Shown: one piece after another, positions 38,536 to 49,612 of the stretch | Numbering within the stretch: the first letter of the stretch is position 1 | Layout: each line of letters opens with the position of its first letter | Made by a program: the position numbers and the translations under genes | The notes under the pieces: model-generated | Database searches by the model: none | Told to the model about the DNA's origin: nothing | What the model saw: only the letters and a program-made list of their open reading frames with translations | Assembly (NCBI GenBank): GCA_905221605.1 | Contig: CAJNDS010002179.1 | Location: 1,293,026-1,357,025, forward strand | Reading direction: 5' to 3' | DNA from: Symbiodinium natans | Taxonomy: Eukaryota; Sar; Dinophyceae; Suessiales; Symbiodiniaceae | DNA length: 64,000 nt

Positions 38536-38685
38536 ATACTACTAATTGCCTAAGAACCTCTACTACATTATACTACTAATTGCTTAAGAACCCCGAAAAA
38601 ATGGAAATATTCTTCCCGATTAAGGGTAATGTAGGGCTTGTGGTCTTTGTTATTCTTTTGGGGTTCTTAAGCACATAGTAGTATA
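38536..38685. mobile_element. Foldback element family A, copy 2
   Basis: TACTAATTGCCTAAGAACC and TACTAATTGCTTAAGAACCC lie in tandem at the left (nested insertion or duplication), with GGGGTTCTTAAGCACATAGT at the right. The interior word AAATATTCTTCCCGATTAAG matches the right part of A1. Confidence 0.75.
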
Positions 38686-38955
38686 TGCAGATTAGAAATA
38701 CACATGGGTGTATGTATATACATATTAACATAAAATAAGTCACTTATACATACCTATATATATACACACTCACGTAGGCGCATGTAAATGTACACACATA
38801 GGTGTATGTAGATATATATATATATATATATATATACATACATATACATATTTTTTCCACATAAATAAATAAATAAATACATAAATATATATATATATAT
38901 AGATGTATTTGTAAATGTATGTGTATATGTAGATGTGTAGATGTGTAGATGTGTA

Positions 38956-39028
38956 GATGTGTATGTATGTATGTATGTATGTATGTATGTATGTATGTAT
39001 GTATGTATGTATGTATGTATGTATGTAC
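38956..39028. repeat. (TATG)n microsatellite
   Basis: About 17 TATG units, flanked by TA runs and, on the right, by poly-C tracts at 39053-39065 and 39097-39112. Confidence 0.95.
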
Positions 39029-39439
39029 GAGTCGCAATCAGGCACCCAGGGCCCCCCCCCCCCCCAGAGGATCGCTGTTGAGCAGCCCTCAAAACCCCCC
39101 CCCCCCCCCCCCCGCCCCAAATCAAGGACCAATTCTGGCGCCTCTGCATTGACATCCCCACCGCTCTGGTCTCCTCTGTTGGCGGCTTCTGAGAGCTTCC
39201 GACTTGGTCTCCTTGGGTTAGGGTTCATCATGTGGTGTATAGTGTGGTTTTCAATAGGGTTTTAGAGGGTTAAAAGATGTTAAACGGGTTTATAGGGAAC
39301 ATAGGCTTGGGGTTTGGGCTCAGAAGGGTCTTTGAAGAGTTGAGAAAAGGGTCAGGGTAGTTGCACAAGTTTGCCCTGGTGTGGCATTTGGCCGGATGTG
39401 AAGGCTCCTCTAAACGATGGGTATTTGTGGTAGGTTAGC

Positions 39440-39716
39440 AGCGTGTGCGATGCTACACTCTGGCTGAAGAAGGGGCGGCGGATGAGGGCCGTCCAGCTCG
39501 GAACGCATGGTGCGCGAGAAATTGACGATCTGGCAAGTGTGGGCATGGCGGGTGGGAGCATAAACAGCTGGGCTGCGGTCGCTGTTTTCTTGGTGTTGAG
39601 GTATGCCAGAAAGGTTGCTGAGTTTGAGATTGCATAAAAGGTGTGTGTTGGGGACGATGTAAATTGCATGGCTGTGTTGGAACTCATGCTGGATCTCTCA
39701 GCTGCCGGTGCGATTA
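39440..39716 (+). pseudogene. Coding-like remnant, unknown
   Basis: Reads ..DATLWLKKGRRMRAVQLG.., ..REIDDLASVGMAGGSINSW.., one stop (TAA at about 39636), then ..CVGDDVNCMAVLELMLDLSA, ending at a TATG microsatellite. The composition is protein-like but no family is recognised. The 203-codon minus-strand frame is a shadow. Confidence 0.28.
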
Positions 39717-39804
39717 GTATGTATGTATGTATGTATGTATGTATGTATGTATGTGTGTGGGTGTATGTGTGTATGTGTGTATGTGTGTATGTGTGTGTAT
39801 GTAC

Positions 39805-39851
<47 letters not shown>

Positions 39852-39880
39852 TGTGTGTGAGTGTGTGTGTATATTTTTTG
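39717..39880. repeat. (TATG)n and (TG)n microsatellite
   Basis: About ten TATG units grading into TGTG. Confidence 0.95.
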
Positions 39881-40773
39881 TGGGAGTGCCAGAAGGCCCG
39901 TGCCTCTCTTAAGAGTTTGGGGGGTCGAAAGGGAACGGGGCCTCTTTCAACATCAAAAGGCATGACTTGAGCAGTGTTGGACTAAGCTGGCTGAAGCCTA
40001 CATGGAGGGGCCGTTTATCTCTAACTACGGTTGGTTGGAGCTGCTTCTACCAACACCTTCCTCCTTCTATGCACCACCGACAGGTCTGTGCCCCATCATC
40101 CTGCCTTGGTGTAGAGCCTCAGCAAAGCAGACCCGTTCGCAAGGCGGTAACAGACAGCAAAGAGGCGACGGCGGGCACTAAGCACTGAGTCAGGTATGAA
40201 TTTGGGTGAGGGGCTTCGGCTTGTCAATGTGGGCAACAGACGGCTGCCAAAGCGTGACTCCTTATTTGTTGTCATGTGTGGACATGAGCTTGGCCCATGT
40301 CGGGCGTTCCGAGTTCGAGGATTGGTTTAGTTTGAAAGAAGGACGCAGAAGGGTATGGAGTTTGTAGACCCCCAAAACTATCGCCCATCAGCAGGACTCT
40401 GGGGCGTTGCGGGGTGATGAGGTGTGGAGGGACAAGTCATGCAGCACGCGTCGGAACTGCATATGACTTACACCGACGGGGAGTTACGGGGACGCAATTT
40501 TGTACTTCAACCCTAAACTCTAAAACCCTAAAACACCTCAAGCCCTAAACCCTTCAGTTCAGCTAGGCGGGCGGCAAAAAAAATCCCTTAAAAAACAACC
40601 TAAACCCTAAACAGTGCACAACAGCCTGCAAACCCCAACACAAATCCAGCTGCGGAGTGCGGCAATCAGGCCGGAATCGGCGAGGCTCCAACTACGCAGC
40701 TTGGCTCCAACTGCGGGAGTTGGTTTAGGGTTAAGGGTTCATGCCAAATGGTTTTAGGGTTTCGGGTTTTAGA

Positions 40774-40795
40774 GCCGTAGCCATTTTGGCTCAAG
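40774..40795 (+). other. Relict dinoflagellate spliced leader
   Basis: G followed by CCGTAGCCATTTTGGCTC and AAG is an exact 22-base match to the conserved dinoflagellate trans-spliced leader (DCCGUAGCC...CUCAAG). It is followed by TG, not a GT donor, and no SL-RNA-like structure is evident, so it is not an SL RNA gene. It lies 185 bp upstream of the LINE-2 ATG on the same strand, as expected if a trans-spliced LINE-2 mRNA was reverse transcribed and inserted. Confidence 0.85.
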
Positions 40796-40980
40796 TGTTT
40801 CGGCTTAAAACCATGCAGGTGAGGTAGGGGGTTTAGAACTTCTCCATGACCGAGCAAGATGAACGAGCAGAAGACGCATTGATGCCTCAATCATTTTCTT
40901 TCACTGGGGAGGAGAGTCCTGGCAAGAGGGGGTCAAGCTGAAAAGCGGGAAGAGCCGAAACATTTAATTCGCAAAGTGGA

Positions 40981-42342
40981 ATGGTGCATAAGCTGTATAG
41001 ATTTGGTACGTGGAATGTTCAAGGTAAGGGAGTCTCCAGGCTTGGAGACTGGCTGTCATTATATCCTGATGGATTCGACATGCTGGGTGTACAGGAGGTT
41101 GGATGCAACATTCCACCAGCCAACGCAGATGGCTCCTTAGCGACCATTGAGGCTCCAGAGGCCTCAGAACTTGACGACTATCATATCCTTGGCTCCTCGT
41201 CCTGTGATTCGCACTTAGGCAATGTGATCCTTCTTGACAGGCAATCCGTGAAATTTATTTCTGAGTCCTGGCATGGGAGGAGATTTGCTGCAGTTCGCTT
41301 CACCTTGGATTCTGGATGCGAGGTGGTTTTCGTTAACGTGCATTTTCCGCATAAAGATAGGCCTGATGGTGAATTTGAGCTTGCATGTGCAGAGTTGAAC
41401 CATATTTTCACGAAGTATTCATCGATTGCAGTTATTGTTGCGGGAGATTTCAACTGCGAGTGGAAAGGTGATTGCGATGATAGGGGGGCTGCCCTCCAGA
41501 TTGAACTTGCATCCCTTGGCGTGTGCTGCAAACAGTCTGAGTGCAGTACTTGGCATGGCAGAGTGAGCTCCAGAACATACGACTACTTCATTCTCAATGA
41601 TAGAATGAAAGCCTTGCTTGTTGATGTTGACTATGGGGACGATACCAATGTGGTGAGTGGCTCGCGTATAGAGCTTCCCTCTGATCACGACCTTGTATGT
41701 TGTTCTATCCTAATGTATGCGACCTCAAATCCGATAGAGCTCCGCACGCAGACCTGGCACAGAAGACCTTGCCGGAAATGGGTGGTTGACGCAGCACATG
41801 TCGCCCAGCTTGCTGCGGCTCAGCGAGATGTCTTTGTGCAGCAATACAGCCCCTCTCAACAGTGGGAGGCGTTATGTGCTATGTCTCGACAGGTTTCTGT
41901 TCCCCGAAGAAGTTGTAAGTATGTGGATCCACCTTTCGTCAAGGACCTTTGTAAACAACGTAGGAGTTGTGGTGAGGTGCAGGAGCGTAGTCGGCTGACG
42001 AAGGAGATACTGACACAAAGACACCTCGCCAGACTTCACTGGTGGAGCAAGCTTGAGTCTCAAGCTGCGTCGGGAGATTTCGGTGCCATTGACTATGTCC
42101 GCAAGAAGCAAAATCCCAGACCTTCCACAAAATCGTTTGTCGCTCGAGTGGGTGGTGCCCAAGCCGCTGCGACGGAGGTCAAAGATCACTTTTCGCAGGT
42201 GTTCTCACAACCGAGTGAGAACGAAGACGATGAAGCAGTCAAGAGGTGTCTGCGTACTCTGCGTGAATTGTGCTCTCCTACTAATTGCGTGCCTTTCACA
42301 CAGGATGTGATTTTCGGTCTGCGGTGCATGCCCTCAAACTAA
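40981..42342 (+). CDS. LINE-2 endonuclease-containing ORF
   Basis: 453 residues from ATG. The N-terminal ~250 residues form an AP-endonuclease-like domain: GTWNVQGKG (W11, N12), LGVQEVG (E39), VNVHFPHKD, VAGDFNCEW and LPSDHDLV, so all catalytic-type residues are present. The rest (to ~440) is the basic linker that normally joins endonuclease to reverse transcriptase (..VRKKQNPRPSTKSFV..). The frame ends at TAA 42340-42342, about 12 codons after a point where coding similarity switches to the -1 frame (near 42310, ATTTTC), which carries the reverse transcriptase. It would nick DNA for target-primed insertion. Confidence 0.85.
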   Translation: MVHKLYRFGTWNVQGKGVSRLGDWLSLYPDGFDMLGVQEVGCNIPPANADGSLATIEAPEASELDDYHILGSSSCDSHLGNVILLDRQSVKFISESWHGRRFAAVRFTLDSGCEVVFVNVHFPHKDRPDGEFELACAELNHIFTKYSSIAVIVAGDFNCEWKGDCDDRGAALQIELASLGVCCKQSECSTWHGRVSSRTYDYFILNDRMKALLVDVDYGDDTNVVSGSRIELPSDHDLVCCSILMYATSNPIELRTQTWHRRPCRKWVVDAAHVAQLAAAQRDVFVQQYSPSQQWEALCAMSRQVSVPRRSCKYVDPPFVKDLCKQRRSCGEVQERSRLTKEILTQRHLARLHWWSKLESQAASGDFGAIDYVRKKQNPRPSTKSFVARVGGAQAAATEVKDHFSQVFSQPSENEDDEAVKRCLRTLRELCSPTNCVPFTQDVIFGLRCMPSN

Positions 42343-44303
42343 ACAAGACTGCCGGGCCCACTGGCATGAGCAATGAATTTCTCAGAAGCCTCATCCAAAC
42401 TGACGAGGGTATTGATATTCTGCAACACTTCCTGACGGCACTTTTACATCATGGTTCTGATGACATGCAGAATTTCAAGCAATGCATGGTGGCTCTCGTG
42501 CCCAAACTCCAACAAGTTTGTGGTCCTAGTGATCTCCGACCTATTTGCATGCTAGAAACCATGCACAAGTTGTTCTGCAAACTGCTTGTCTCCAGACTTT
42601 TGGATGTTTGGCCCCCGCCGAAACACCAGTACGGTGGGCTACCTGGTGGCCAAGTGCTCCATGCGCTTCTGGGTGTCCACTCGTTCCTGGAGCGTGAGTC
42701 CCTGCAGGGTGCCCCATGCATCTACGTCAGCCTGGACATTAAAAAAGCTTTTGACAGCGTGCGATATCAGCATCTTCTTCAGCACATCATAGATGTGACC
42801 CCGGCAAGTCACGCTCCTGAAGCGCTGAGACTTTGTCACATGCTTCTGCATCCCACTTTAAACTTTGAGTTTGAGGGACGCAGTTGGCAGCTGGAGGCAA
42901 ACATAGGAGTCCAACAAGGGGGGAGTCACTCCTCTACGGTTTTCTCGCACTACTTCGATGCAGTTATTTCAGGTATATTCCAGGACCGTAGCACAAGCAA
43001 CTTACATGGAGTGCCAGGTTGGTTATTTGTTGATGACTGTCTGGTTATATATGGTGGCTGGGAACAGGCGCATGATGCTTTCTCTTTTCTCTGTCATCAA
43101 CTGTCAGCTGCGGGCCTTCATCTCAATTTAGACAAGACAGTTGTGTTTTCGACTCCTTCGCTCTTGGCAGAAGGAGGTCACTCCGTCCCTGAGGACTCTC
43201 CGCTACGGCAGTGCAAGTGGGCTAGCGAGGCCAAATATCTACGAAAGACTGTGTCGCACTTTGACGCCCTGAGCCCTCAAGCAGAAGACTTGAACGATGC
43301 CCTGGTGGGTTTCTGCAGGCGTGCTGTCTTTCAAGGGTTAGAACAACTTGCTTCGATCACTCGCAAGCTCAATTGGAATCAAAGCATTGCGTGCCTCAAC
43401 ATTTTGCACAAGTATATCCATGCAAAGTGGTTATGGATTTCGCCTCTCCTTTCACCCAAACAGAAGCATATTGACGGTATATCGAAGCTTCAGAACGACG
43501 CTGCTATAGCTGTCCTCAAACTGTACATTCCGGCCTGGCTTGACTCCAATTCGGCCCTGCCTCTCAATCTCTTGCGTCGACGCACGGCGGCTCTCTTGCA
43601 TCATCTTGATGGTAGGGCTGCAGTGACTCAAGCTTGGATACAGCGAAAGTGGAACTATGTGGGTCATGTGCTAAGAATGCGAGAGGACTCCATGCCGTCC
43701 ATTGCGTTGCAGCAAGGAGTGCTTGGTAGGTGGCGTCAGGTAAGACCTGGGCCCAGAAACATGCTCTTCCAGCGGATACATCATGTTGTGCGTGCTACAG
43801 GACTGTGTGCCTCGTCTGAAGGTCCAAGTTGGTCTGAACTACGAGATCTCGCATCAAATAGGGAGCTTTGGTCCAATCATGGGTCAAGAATAGTTGAGCT
43901 CTACTGGTTGCCCCCGCACTATGCGAAGCCTACTACTGATTGGCTGAGATGGCAGCGTGCTGTAACTCATGAGTGCCACTGGGGGTTGAGTCTCTTCGTG
44001 CTGCTGCGTTCGGATTCTTGGGCTGTGGTGTGGCTGGATGTCACGGACGGCTGGCAAAGTCTGACATTTGCACGGCATGAGGACCTTTACTCCGTTTTGC
44101 ACTTCGTCATTTGTCATCTCAGATATGTGGACACCTGGCTGTCTTTCCAAGTTCTCTTCGCGCATACTGCTTTTGAGATCTTTGAGCATACCCTCTATGA
44201 TGTCACTGTCAAGCTATACAAAGCATTCCAGAGAGTAGTGTCCTATCAAGTTGTGCCTGAAGCTTGGTGCCGCGAAGTGGCGACTCTCGCCCTGCAGTCA
44301 TAG
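42285..44303 (+). pseudogene. LINE-2 reverse transcriptase, -1 frame relative to endonuclease
   Basis: The frame is open for 672 codons but no natural start is evident; protein similarity begins near 42312 (SAVHALKLNKTAGPTGMSNE). Reverse-transcriptase motifs in order: LVPKLQQ..SDLRPICML, motif A SLDIKKAFDSV (about 42733), GVQQGGSHSS, motif C FVDD instead of YADD (about 43025), and LNLDKTVVFS. The C-terminal W..RKWNYVGHVLRM block resembles LINE-1 ORF2. Separation from the endonuclease by one base could be a mutation that inactivated the copy or a programmed -1 frameshift; I favour mutation because there is no clear slippery heptamer. Confidence 0.75.
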
Positions 44304-44597
44304 GCACTGTGGTGTGGGGGCGGGCTGGGCAGAAAGGGCAGCAGTCGAGTCCCTTGTGGAAAGAGGTTGATAAAAAAAGAGGCCTGACCCAAAAACGGTC
44401 CAGGAACAACAATCTCAGACGCCAGACGCTCAGTTGAGGCCTGAAGGGATTGGCTTGAGAACCGTTACCCCCCCCCCCGCCCCCCCTCCGCCCCCCCTTT
44501 TCCCAAAAACAAGAGAGGACTCAACTGTCCGCGCCAATCGGAGAACCATGCACGTTTTTCCCCTCCAACGGCATGGTTTTGTTTTCCAGGCACCCCT

Positions 44598-44680
44598 GAA
44601 CCCCTAAACCCTAAACCCTAAACTCTTAGCCCTAAGCCCTAAGCCCTAAACCCGAAGCCCTAAACCCTAAACCCTAACCC
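44598..44680 (-). repeat. Telomere-type repeat block (CCCTAAA on plus)
   Basis: Degenerate CCCTAAA/CCCTAAG copies next to the presumed 3' end of LINE-2. Confidence 0.9.
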
Positions 44681-45127
44681 GGGTGAAAGTACACAGACTG
44701 AACTTGGGGATGGACTGATGCGGGGGAGGGGGGGCGTCTCCCCCAAGAAATGGGGGAAGTAATGGGGGTTAGGACATCTGCCTCCCCAAGTTCCGGGAAA
44801 ACACACATGCCACCAAAGCGCAGAGTGCGCTGGGGGCTCGTCCCCGAGGCCCCATGACAGAAAAAATATAGATAGGGAAAGCCACAAAGACCTGATGGAA
44901 GTGTTGCGTAAGAGCGAGGACCGCGAAAACCGTGGTACGTAGTCCCAATCAGACTAACCTTCGGACTCGCGCGCAGCCTTCCCTTCGGGGGGGGGGGGGG
45001 CTAAGCGTGCAGAGAGAGAGAGGGTGGGGGAAAGAGAGAGCGAGAGAGAGCGAGATCACCGACTTCGAACGTGATCGGGCGCGCTCGCGCGCCAGGGAGT
45101 AGGGACACCTGCCCTACCCTTCAAGCC

Positions 45128-45186
45128 CAGCAGAAGAAGAAAGAAGAAAGAAGAAGAAGAAGAAGAAAAAGAAGAAGAAGAAGAGA
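45128..45186. repeat. (GAA)n microsatellite
   Basis: GAA/AAGAAG units. GA-rich runs lie nearby at 45011-45052 and 45342-45362. The rest of 44680-46150 shows no gene, only poly-G tracts (44989-45000, 45610-45626). Confidence 0.92.
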
Positions 45187-46154
45187 AGCGAAATCGATCT
45201 ACGCGGGACTCACCTCTCTGCCAGGGGCTCTGTGGTGTGGTTTATCCTGAAGGTGCGAACTTTTCATTGTATGTCATGAACCTTGTCATTATTTTCCAGG
45301 CGGCTCCGCTTTGGGGGGGGGGGGAATGCGTGCAGAGAGAGCCAGAGAGAGAGAGAGAGAGATACTAACCAGGTAACGCACGCCTTCGGGCAGCCCCTCC
45401 CCTCCCCATGGGGAGGGGTCAATCGGGGAAGCTTCTATGATGAGTTGGTACGTCTCGGGCCGGGGATGGGGGGGAAGAGTCTCACGTCAAGACCGGATCT
45501 GAGGCCGAGGAGATGATCAATGGCCAGCGCCTCAGGGGCCGTCTTCAGTTTAGGGGTTAGGGTTCAGGGTTTCGGTCTCTGCCTCGGGTTTAAAATCAGG
45601 CGGCGGCGGGGGGGGGGGGGGGGGGGAGGGCTATTGTAAGCAGCACTTGCTGAGAGTCCGGAGGCACCAAAAGGGAGGGTTTTTCAATGGCGGCAGTGCT
45701 TTTGGGGGTTGTGGTTCTTGGGCTGTTGAAGGGTTCTTGGTTTGCTGTAGGGTGCAGCGTCATGGTGTGAGACTCATCCTTGTGTGAGAGTCCATCTCCG
45801 GCCGACACAGGCTGGCAGTGTGTACTTCTCCAGCTGCACGCCAATGTTGACGCCAGCTCACAACACGCCACTCCCCTTGGAGTGTCGCTAGCTTGGGGAC
45901 AAAATGAACCCTAAAATTGGGCGTCATATACCCTCTTCTCTAGTACTAGAATTCCTACTAAGGTATACGAACCCCAAACCCTTTTAGGGTTGATTTGGTC
46001 CCCAAGGTAATGCGAGTGGACGCCTTCTCCAGGCATAGGTCACCCCCATGAAGCAACAACAGCGACGGGCACCTGTTCTATTCCTAGCTTGTTTGGCAAA
46101 ACCCTAAGCCCTGGACCCTTTGTCCTAAACCCTAAACTCCCTAAGTAGCCAGGC

Positions 46155-46233
46155 AAGACGGGGGCAAACACCATCGAAGTGAACTGGCAGCCTCCGAAGA
46201 AGTCTGAGGAGGAGGAAAAGACTCGCAGACCTA
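46155..46233 (+). CDS. Candidate exon, charged peptide
   Basis: After the acceptor AAGTAGCCAG (46143-46152) it reads KTGANTIEVNWQPPKKSEEE then EKTRRPK. Strongly charged and protein-like. The same acceptor word precedes exon h and the piece at 58468. Foldback element B2 begins 25 bp downstream. Confidence 0.35.
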
Positions 46234-46257
46234 AGTCCGAGTTTCCACTAGGAGGTT

Positions 46258-46378
46258 CCCAAAGAGCTCAATACCCCTTAAGCAAGAATATAGTATACCT
46301 CAAACTTAAACCACATTCAGGAGCCCTGTATATTTGTAAATGTATATCCCACAGTCAAGGGGTATTGGGCTCTCCGGG
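46258..46378. mobile_element. Foldback element family B, copy 2
   Basis: CCCAAAGAGCTCAATACCCC at the left and GGGGTATTGGGCTCTCCGGG at the right; the unique interior lacks the duplication seen in copy 1. Confidence 0.75.
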
Positions 46379-46809
46379 TTATGAGGTTGGTATAGGGTTC
46401 CAGCGAATTTCAAGCTTCTGTTTTCGGTGGGGGCCGGGTCTCTAGCTCAACACTCATTTTGGGCATTTGGACTCAATGAATTAGAGTTTGGGGTTTAGGG
46501 TTGCCGCCAAATTCCTGTATTGCTCAAGGAATCCTATGGAGTCTCTCAAGTCTCAGAAGTTCCAGATCACCAGCTCGTTTTTGTTGAGCCATCCGGGTTT
46601 AGGGGGAGAGCTCAGGGTTTGGGGCAAGTCTAGGGTTGGGAGTTCAGGGTTTAAGGCAAGTTGAGGGAATGCTTTGAAGCTTGGGACTGCAGGTTGAAGT
46701 TCACCATTCGACAGGACACCGACAAGTTTCATCTTGTCAACGTCCCAGGTCCCCTAGGTCGAGCCTGCCCAACACTTCTGCACGTGCTCTGTAGACCCCC
46801 AGAAAGACG

Positions 46810-46892
46810 GTTAGGGTTTAGGGTTTAGGGTTTAGGGTTTAGGGTTTGCGGTTTAGGGTTTAGGGTTTACGGATCAGGGTGTAGGGTTTAGA
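46810..46892 (+). repeat. Telomere-type repeat block (TTTAGGG on plus)
   Basis: Eleven copies with a few variants. The following 46893-46945 reads ..EERREAEERARSPATRQ, another charged exon candidate. Confidence 0.94.
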
Positions 46893-47037
46893 GGAGCGAC
46901 GGGAAGCTGAAGAGCGCGCCCGATCACCCGCAACTCGGCAGGGTCACACTATTACAGAGCATCAGAGAATCAGCAGACCAGATTTGATTAGGGTTTAGGG
47001 TTTAGGGTTTCGGGCACTTTTTGATGGCTACTTGGAG

Positions 47038-47132
47038 GTTCATGGGTAGTCATAAGTAGGGTTATAAATTGGGTAACCATACTTCTAGCCGTACTTAAGG
47101 TACTTGTACCCCTCGTTATAACTACCCATGAA
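47038..47132. mobile_element. Foldback element family C, copy 2 (reverse)
   Basis: TTCATGGGTAGTCATAAGTA at the left and TTATAACTACCCATGAA at the right. Its left flank GGCTACTTGGAGG is the reverse complement of the right flank of copy 1, so the element end extends beyond the palindrome. Confidence 0.7.
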
Positions 47133-47989
47133 TTGTTCATAAGATTGTTGTGACGTCGCTCTCGGACCAGCACCTCCAAGAACCCAGCCCTCAAACAGCC
47201 CCCCGAAGCCCCACTCAACTGGCAAAACTCCAGCCAAAACAACCAGGTGAGGGGTCCCTCGGGCCGCGGGCGAGCGCTGGGGGCTTGGAGAATTTCGAGG
47301 TTTTTGGGTCTTGCCGGCACGCGTGCTTGCGCCCCAGGACCACCCAGCCTGCCTGGATGACCCGCGGTCCCTCGGACCCGCCGCCTCCGAGCATCCCGGA
47401 CCAGAGCGATGCCGAAGAGCGAGGCCAGGACCTCGTGTTAACCAGTGCTATCTGAAACCTCAAAAGTGAAGAAATGGCTGGGATGATCCTGCCAGGTGCC
47501 ACGGCCAAGGCCCCGCCGGCCCAGCCGCCAAAGGAGCGATCGCCCTCGCCACTAGGCGCCTGGCATATAGAGCCCCTCATTGGTGGGAGAAGAGAGCCAA
47601 AAGCTGTACTGGGCAAAACACGCCGGGGACCCCTTCGAAAAAACCCCAAAGCCTGTAAGACCGAAGACTTGCTGGAGAAGTCTGAAGAGCCAAGACCAAA
47701 ACGAGTGATAGTCTGGGGTCTTTCGGGTGAAGGGTCAGGGGCTTTCTGGATGAAAAACCTTAAAGCCTAAAAGGCCCTAAACTCTAAAACCCTCAAACCC
47801 TAAATCCTTAACCCTAAACCCCCAAAAAACCCCCAAACCCTAAACCCTCAAGAACGCTTGTTCTTGCAGGCCCCCGGGGGCGCGGGCGCGGCACGGCCGT
47901 GCCAGCCTGGCAATTGCAGGGCGCTGGGGCCCTGGCAGGGGTGCCCCCGCCCCCCGCCCCCAACAGCATGTATAATGTGCATACATATA

Positions 47990-48021
47990 TGCATATATAT
48001 ATATATATATATATATATAGT

Positions 48022-48062
<41 letters not shown>

Positions 48063-48066
48063 TTTA
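47990..48066. repeat. (TA)n microsatellite
   Basis: Two long AT runs separated by GTTTTC. Confidence 0.95.
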
Positions 48067-49200
48067 TATTTATGTATATATACATATGTCTATATTACAT
48101 ACTCATACCTCTATATGTTTGTTATGTATGCTTGTGATTGTGTCTGATTTATTGGCTTGTTTACAATCTTCAAGCTGTCTATCAGCCTATTTATAGCCCG
48201 TGAACGAATGAATGTTTTGATGTAAGTATATACGCTTTAGCTTTGTGTTGGGCAAACTGTTTCTTATTGATTTATCAGTGCAGTTGCCCCAGCTGTAGGC
48301 GGGAGCAAAAAATGTTGAGACACTTCAAAATCACGGTATACCTACAACAAAGTGCCTTCTTTTCTTTTTTTTTGCAGATTTATTGTTCATTCTGGTCCTT
48401 AGGGTTTGTCGGCCTTGGGGCCCCAGGGAGTTCAGGATGAGGGTTTCGCCACTGAGCAGCATGCTGATGTGTGTATGTGTACGTATCAGACCGCCACCCT
48501 GGAACCAGTTTGCAGGGGCCTGCTTCTCAGGCGGCATACTCAGGCTTGAGGTCTCTCTGCAAGCTTCAGAGTTAGACGATTTCAACATTAAATGGCAATG
48601 GGAGTACATGCAAGCGACAGCAAGAAACGGTCGGTTCTGTGGCATGAGGAGGCAGGGTGGAACAAAGACATCCCCGACCAGCAACAATGTTCTTTTTGCT
48701 CTTGATGTGAAAGCTTTGCTGCGACGCTCGTGCAGCTGTGCTGCAGAGTCATAATGCGTTCAGCTAGCTTTCTTTTTCCTCAAGCTGTCCTGCAGGTCGG
48801 AAACACAGCCACTGTATCTCTGGCTAATGTTATTGCATTGTCCTGTGAGGGCTGCGCAGAGAGCGTTCCAGGCTCGACGTTTTGAATGAACGAGTTGCGA
48901 TGGCTCCCTAAGTCTTCAAAGAAAGCCTGCGCCTAACCTCAGCCCTCAACTTCACAAGGACAGTCAGCTAACTAACAAAAAAAGACACGGTTTAGGGTTT
49001 AGGGTTTAGGGTTTAGGGTTCTTCATGTTCACCCCTCCCAACCAGTGCTATGCCCACACGACTCATTACTCTCACAGGAAGTTGCCTTATCAGGGCACAA
49101 TATAGGGATTATTGTCTTCATTCTTTATAAGGGTCATATGAGGATTGCTCTCCTCTTTTTGTTGTTTTTTGGGGTGGGGGCTTCTTAGAAGGCTAAGGGT

Positions 49201-49249
49201 TTCGGGTTTAGGGTTTAGGGTTTAGGGTTTAGGGTTTAGGGTTTAGGGA
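49201..49249 (+). repeat. Telomere-type repeat block (TTTAGGG on plus)
   Basis: Six copies immediately before a candidate exon; further blocks at 48989-49021 and 49350-49402. Confidence 0.95.
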
Positions 49250-49340
49250 AGAGAAGAACAGCCGAAGTCCTGCCAGGCGGCCATCGACAGCCAGCCTCAC
49301 ATACCTGACCAGCGCGGGGTCTCTGCTCTTGAAGCCAGGT
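49250..49340 (+). CDS. Candidate exon, Ser/Arg-rich peptide
   Basis: Directly after TTTAGGG repeats (the TTTAG of the repeat could serve as acceptor) it reads EEKNSRSPARRPSTASLTYL then TSAGS. Sandwiched between telomere-type blocks like the RCC1 exons. No family recognised. Confidence 0.3.
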
Positions 49341-49612
49341 TCAGTTACAGGGTTTAGGGTTTAGGGTGTAAGGTTTGGGGTTTAGGGTTTAGGGTTTAGG
49401 GTGATTGCCCTCTTTGAGTCTTATGCCAGAGGCTTTCTATGAACGCTATACTGCTCATAAGAGGCTTCGACAGAGAGCAGCTGCCCAGCTGCAGCTATGC
49501 TTTACAAAGCTACAAGGGGCATGAGGACCCCACATGGTCACAAGGGGGGTGGAGGTCAACTGGCCAGACCACGGTCGTACTCGTTGCCACACAGCAGATG
49601 TGTTGAAGAGTA

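Larger units (their letters stand above)
40774..44597 (+). mobile_element. Non-LTR retrotransposon LINE-2 with spliced-leader 5' end
   Basis: The element begins at the relict spliced leader, has a ~185-bp 5' leader, an endonuclease ORF, a frameshifted reverse-transcriptase ORF and a ~290-bp 3' region before telomere-type repeats at 44598. No separate ORF1 precedes the endonuclease. The 5' flank is telomere-like (TTTTAGGGTTTCGGGTTTTA). Base composition is nearer to balanced than LINE-1, so it is a different lineage. No poly-A tail or target duplication was identified. Confidence 0.7.

Noticed and set aside
40774-40880. SL RNA gene
   Set aside because: The leader is followed by TG rather than a GT donor and no SL RNA body is evident; a relict leader on a retrocopy fits better.
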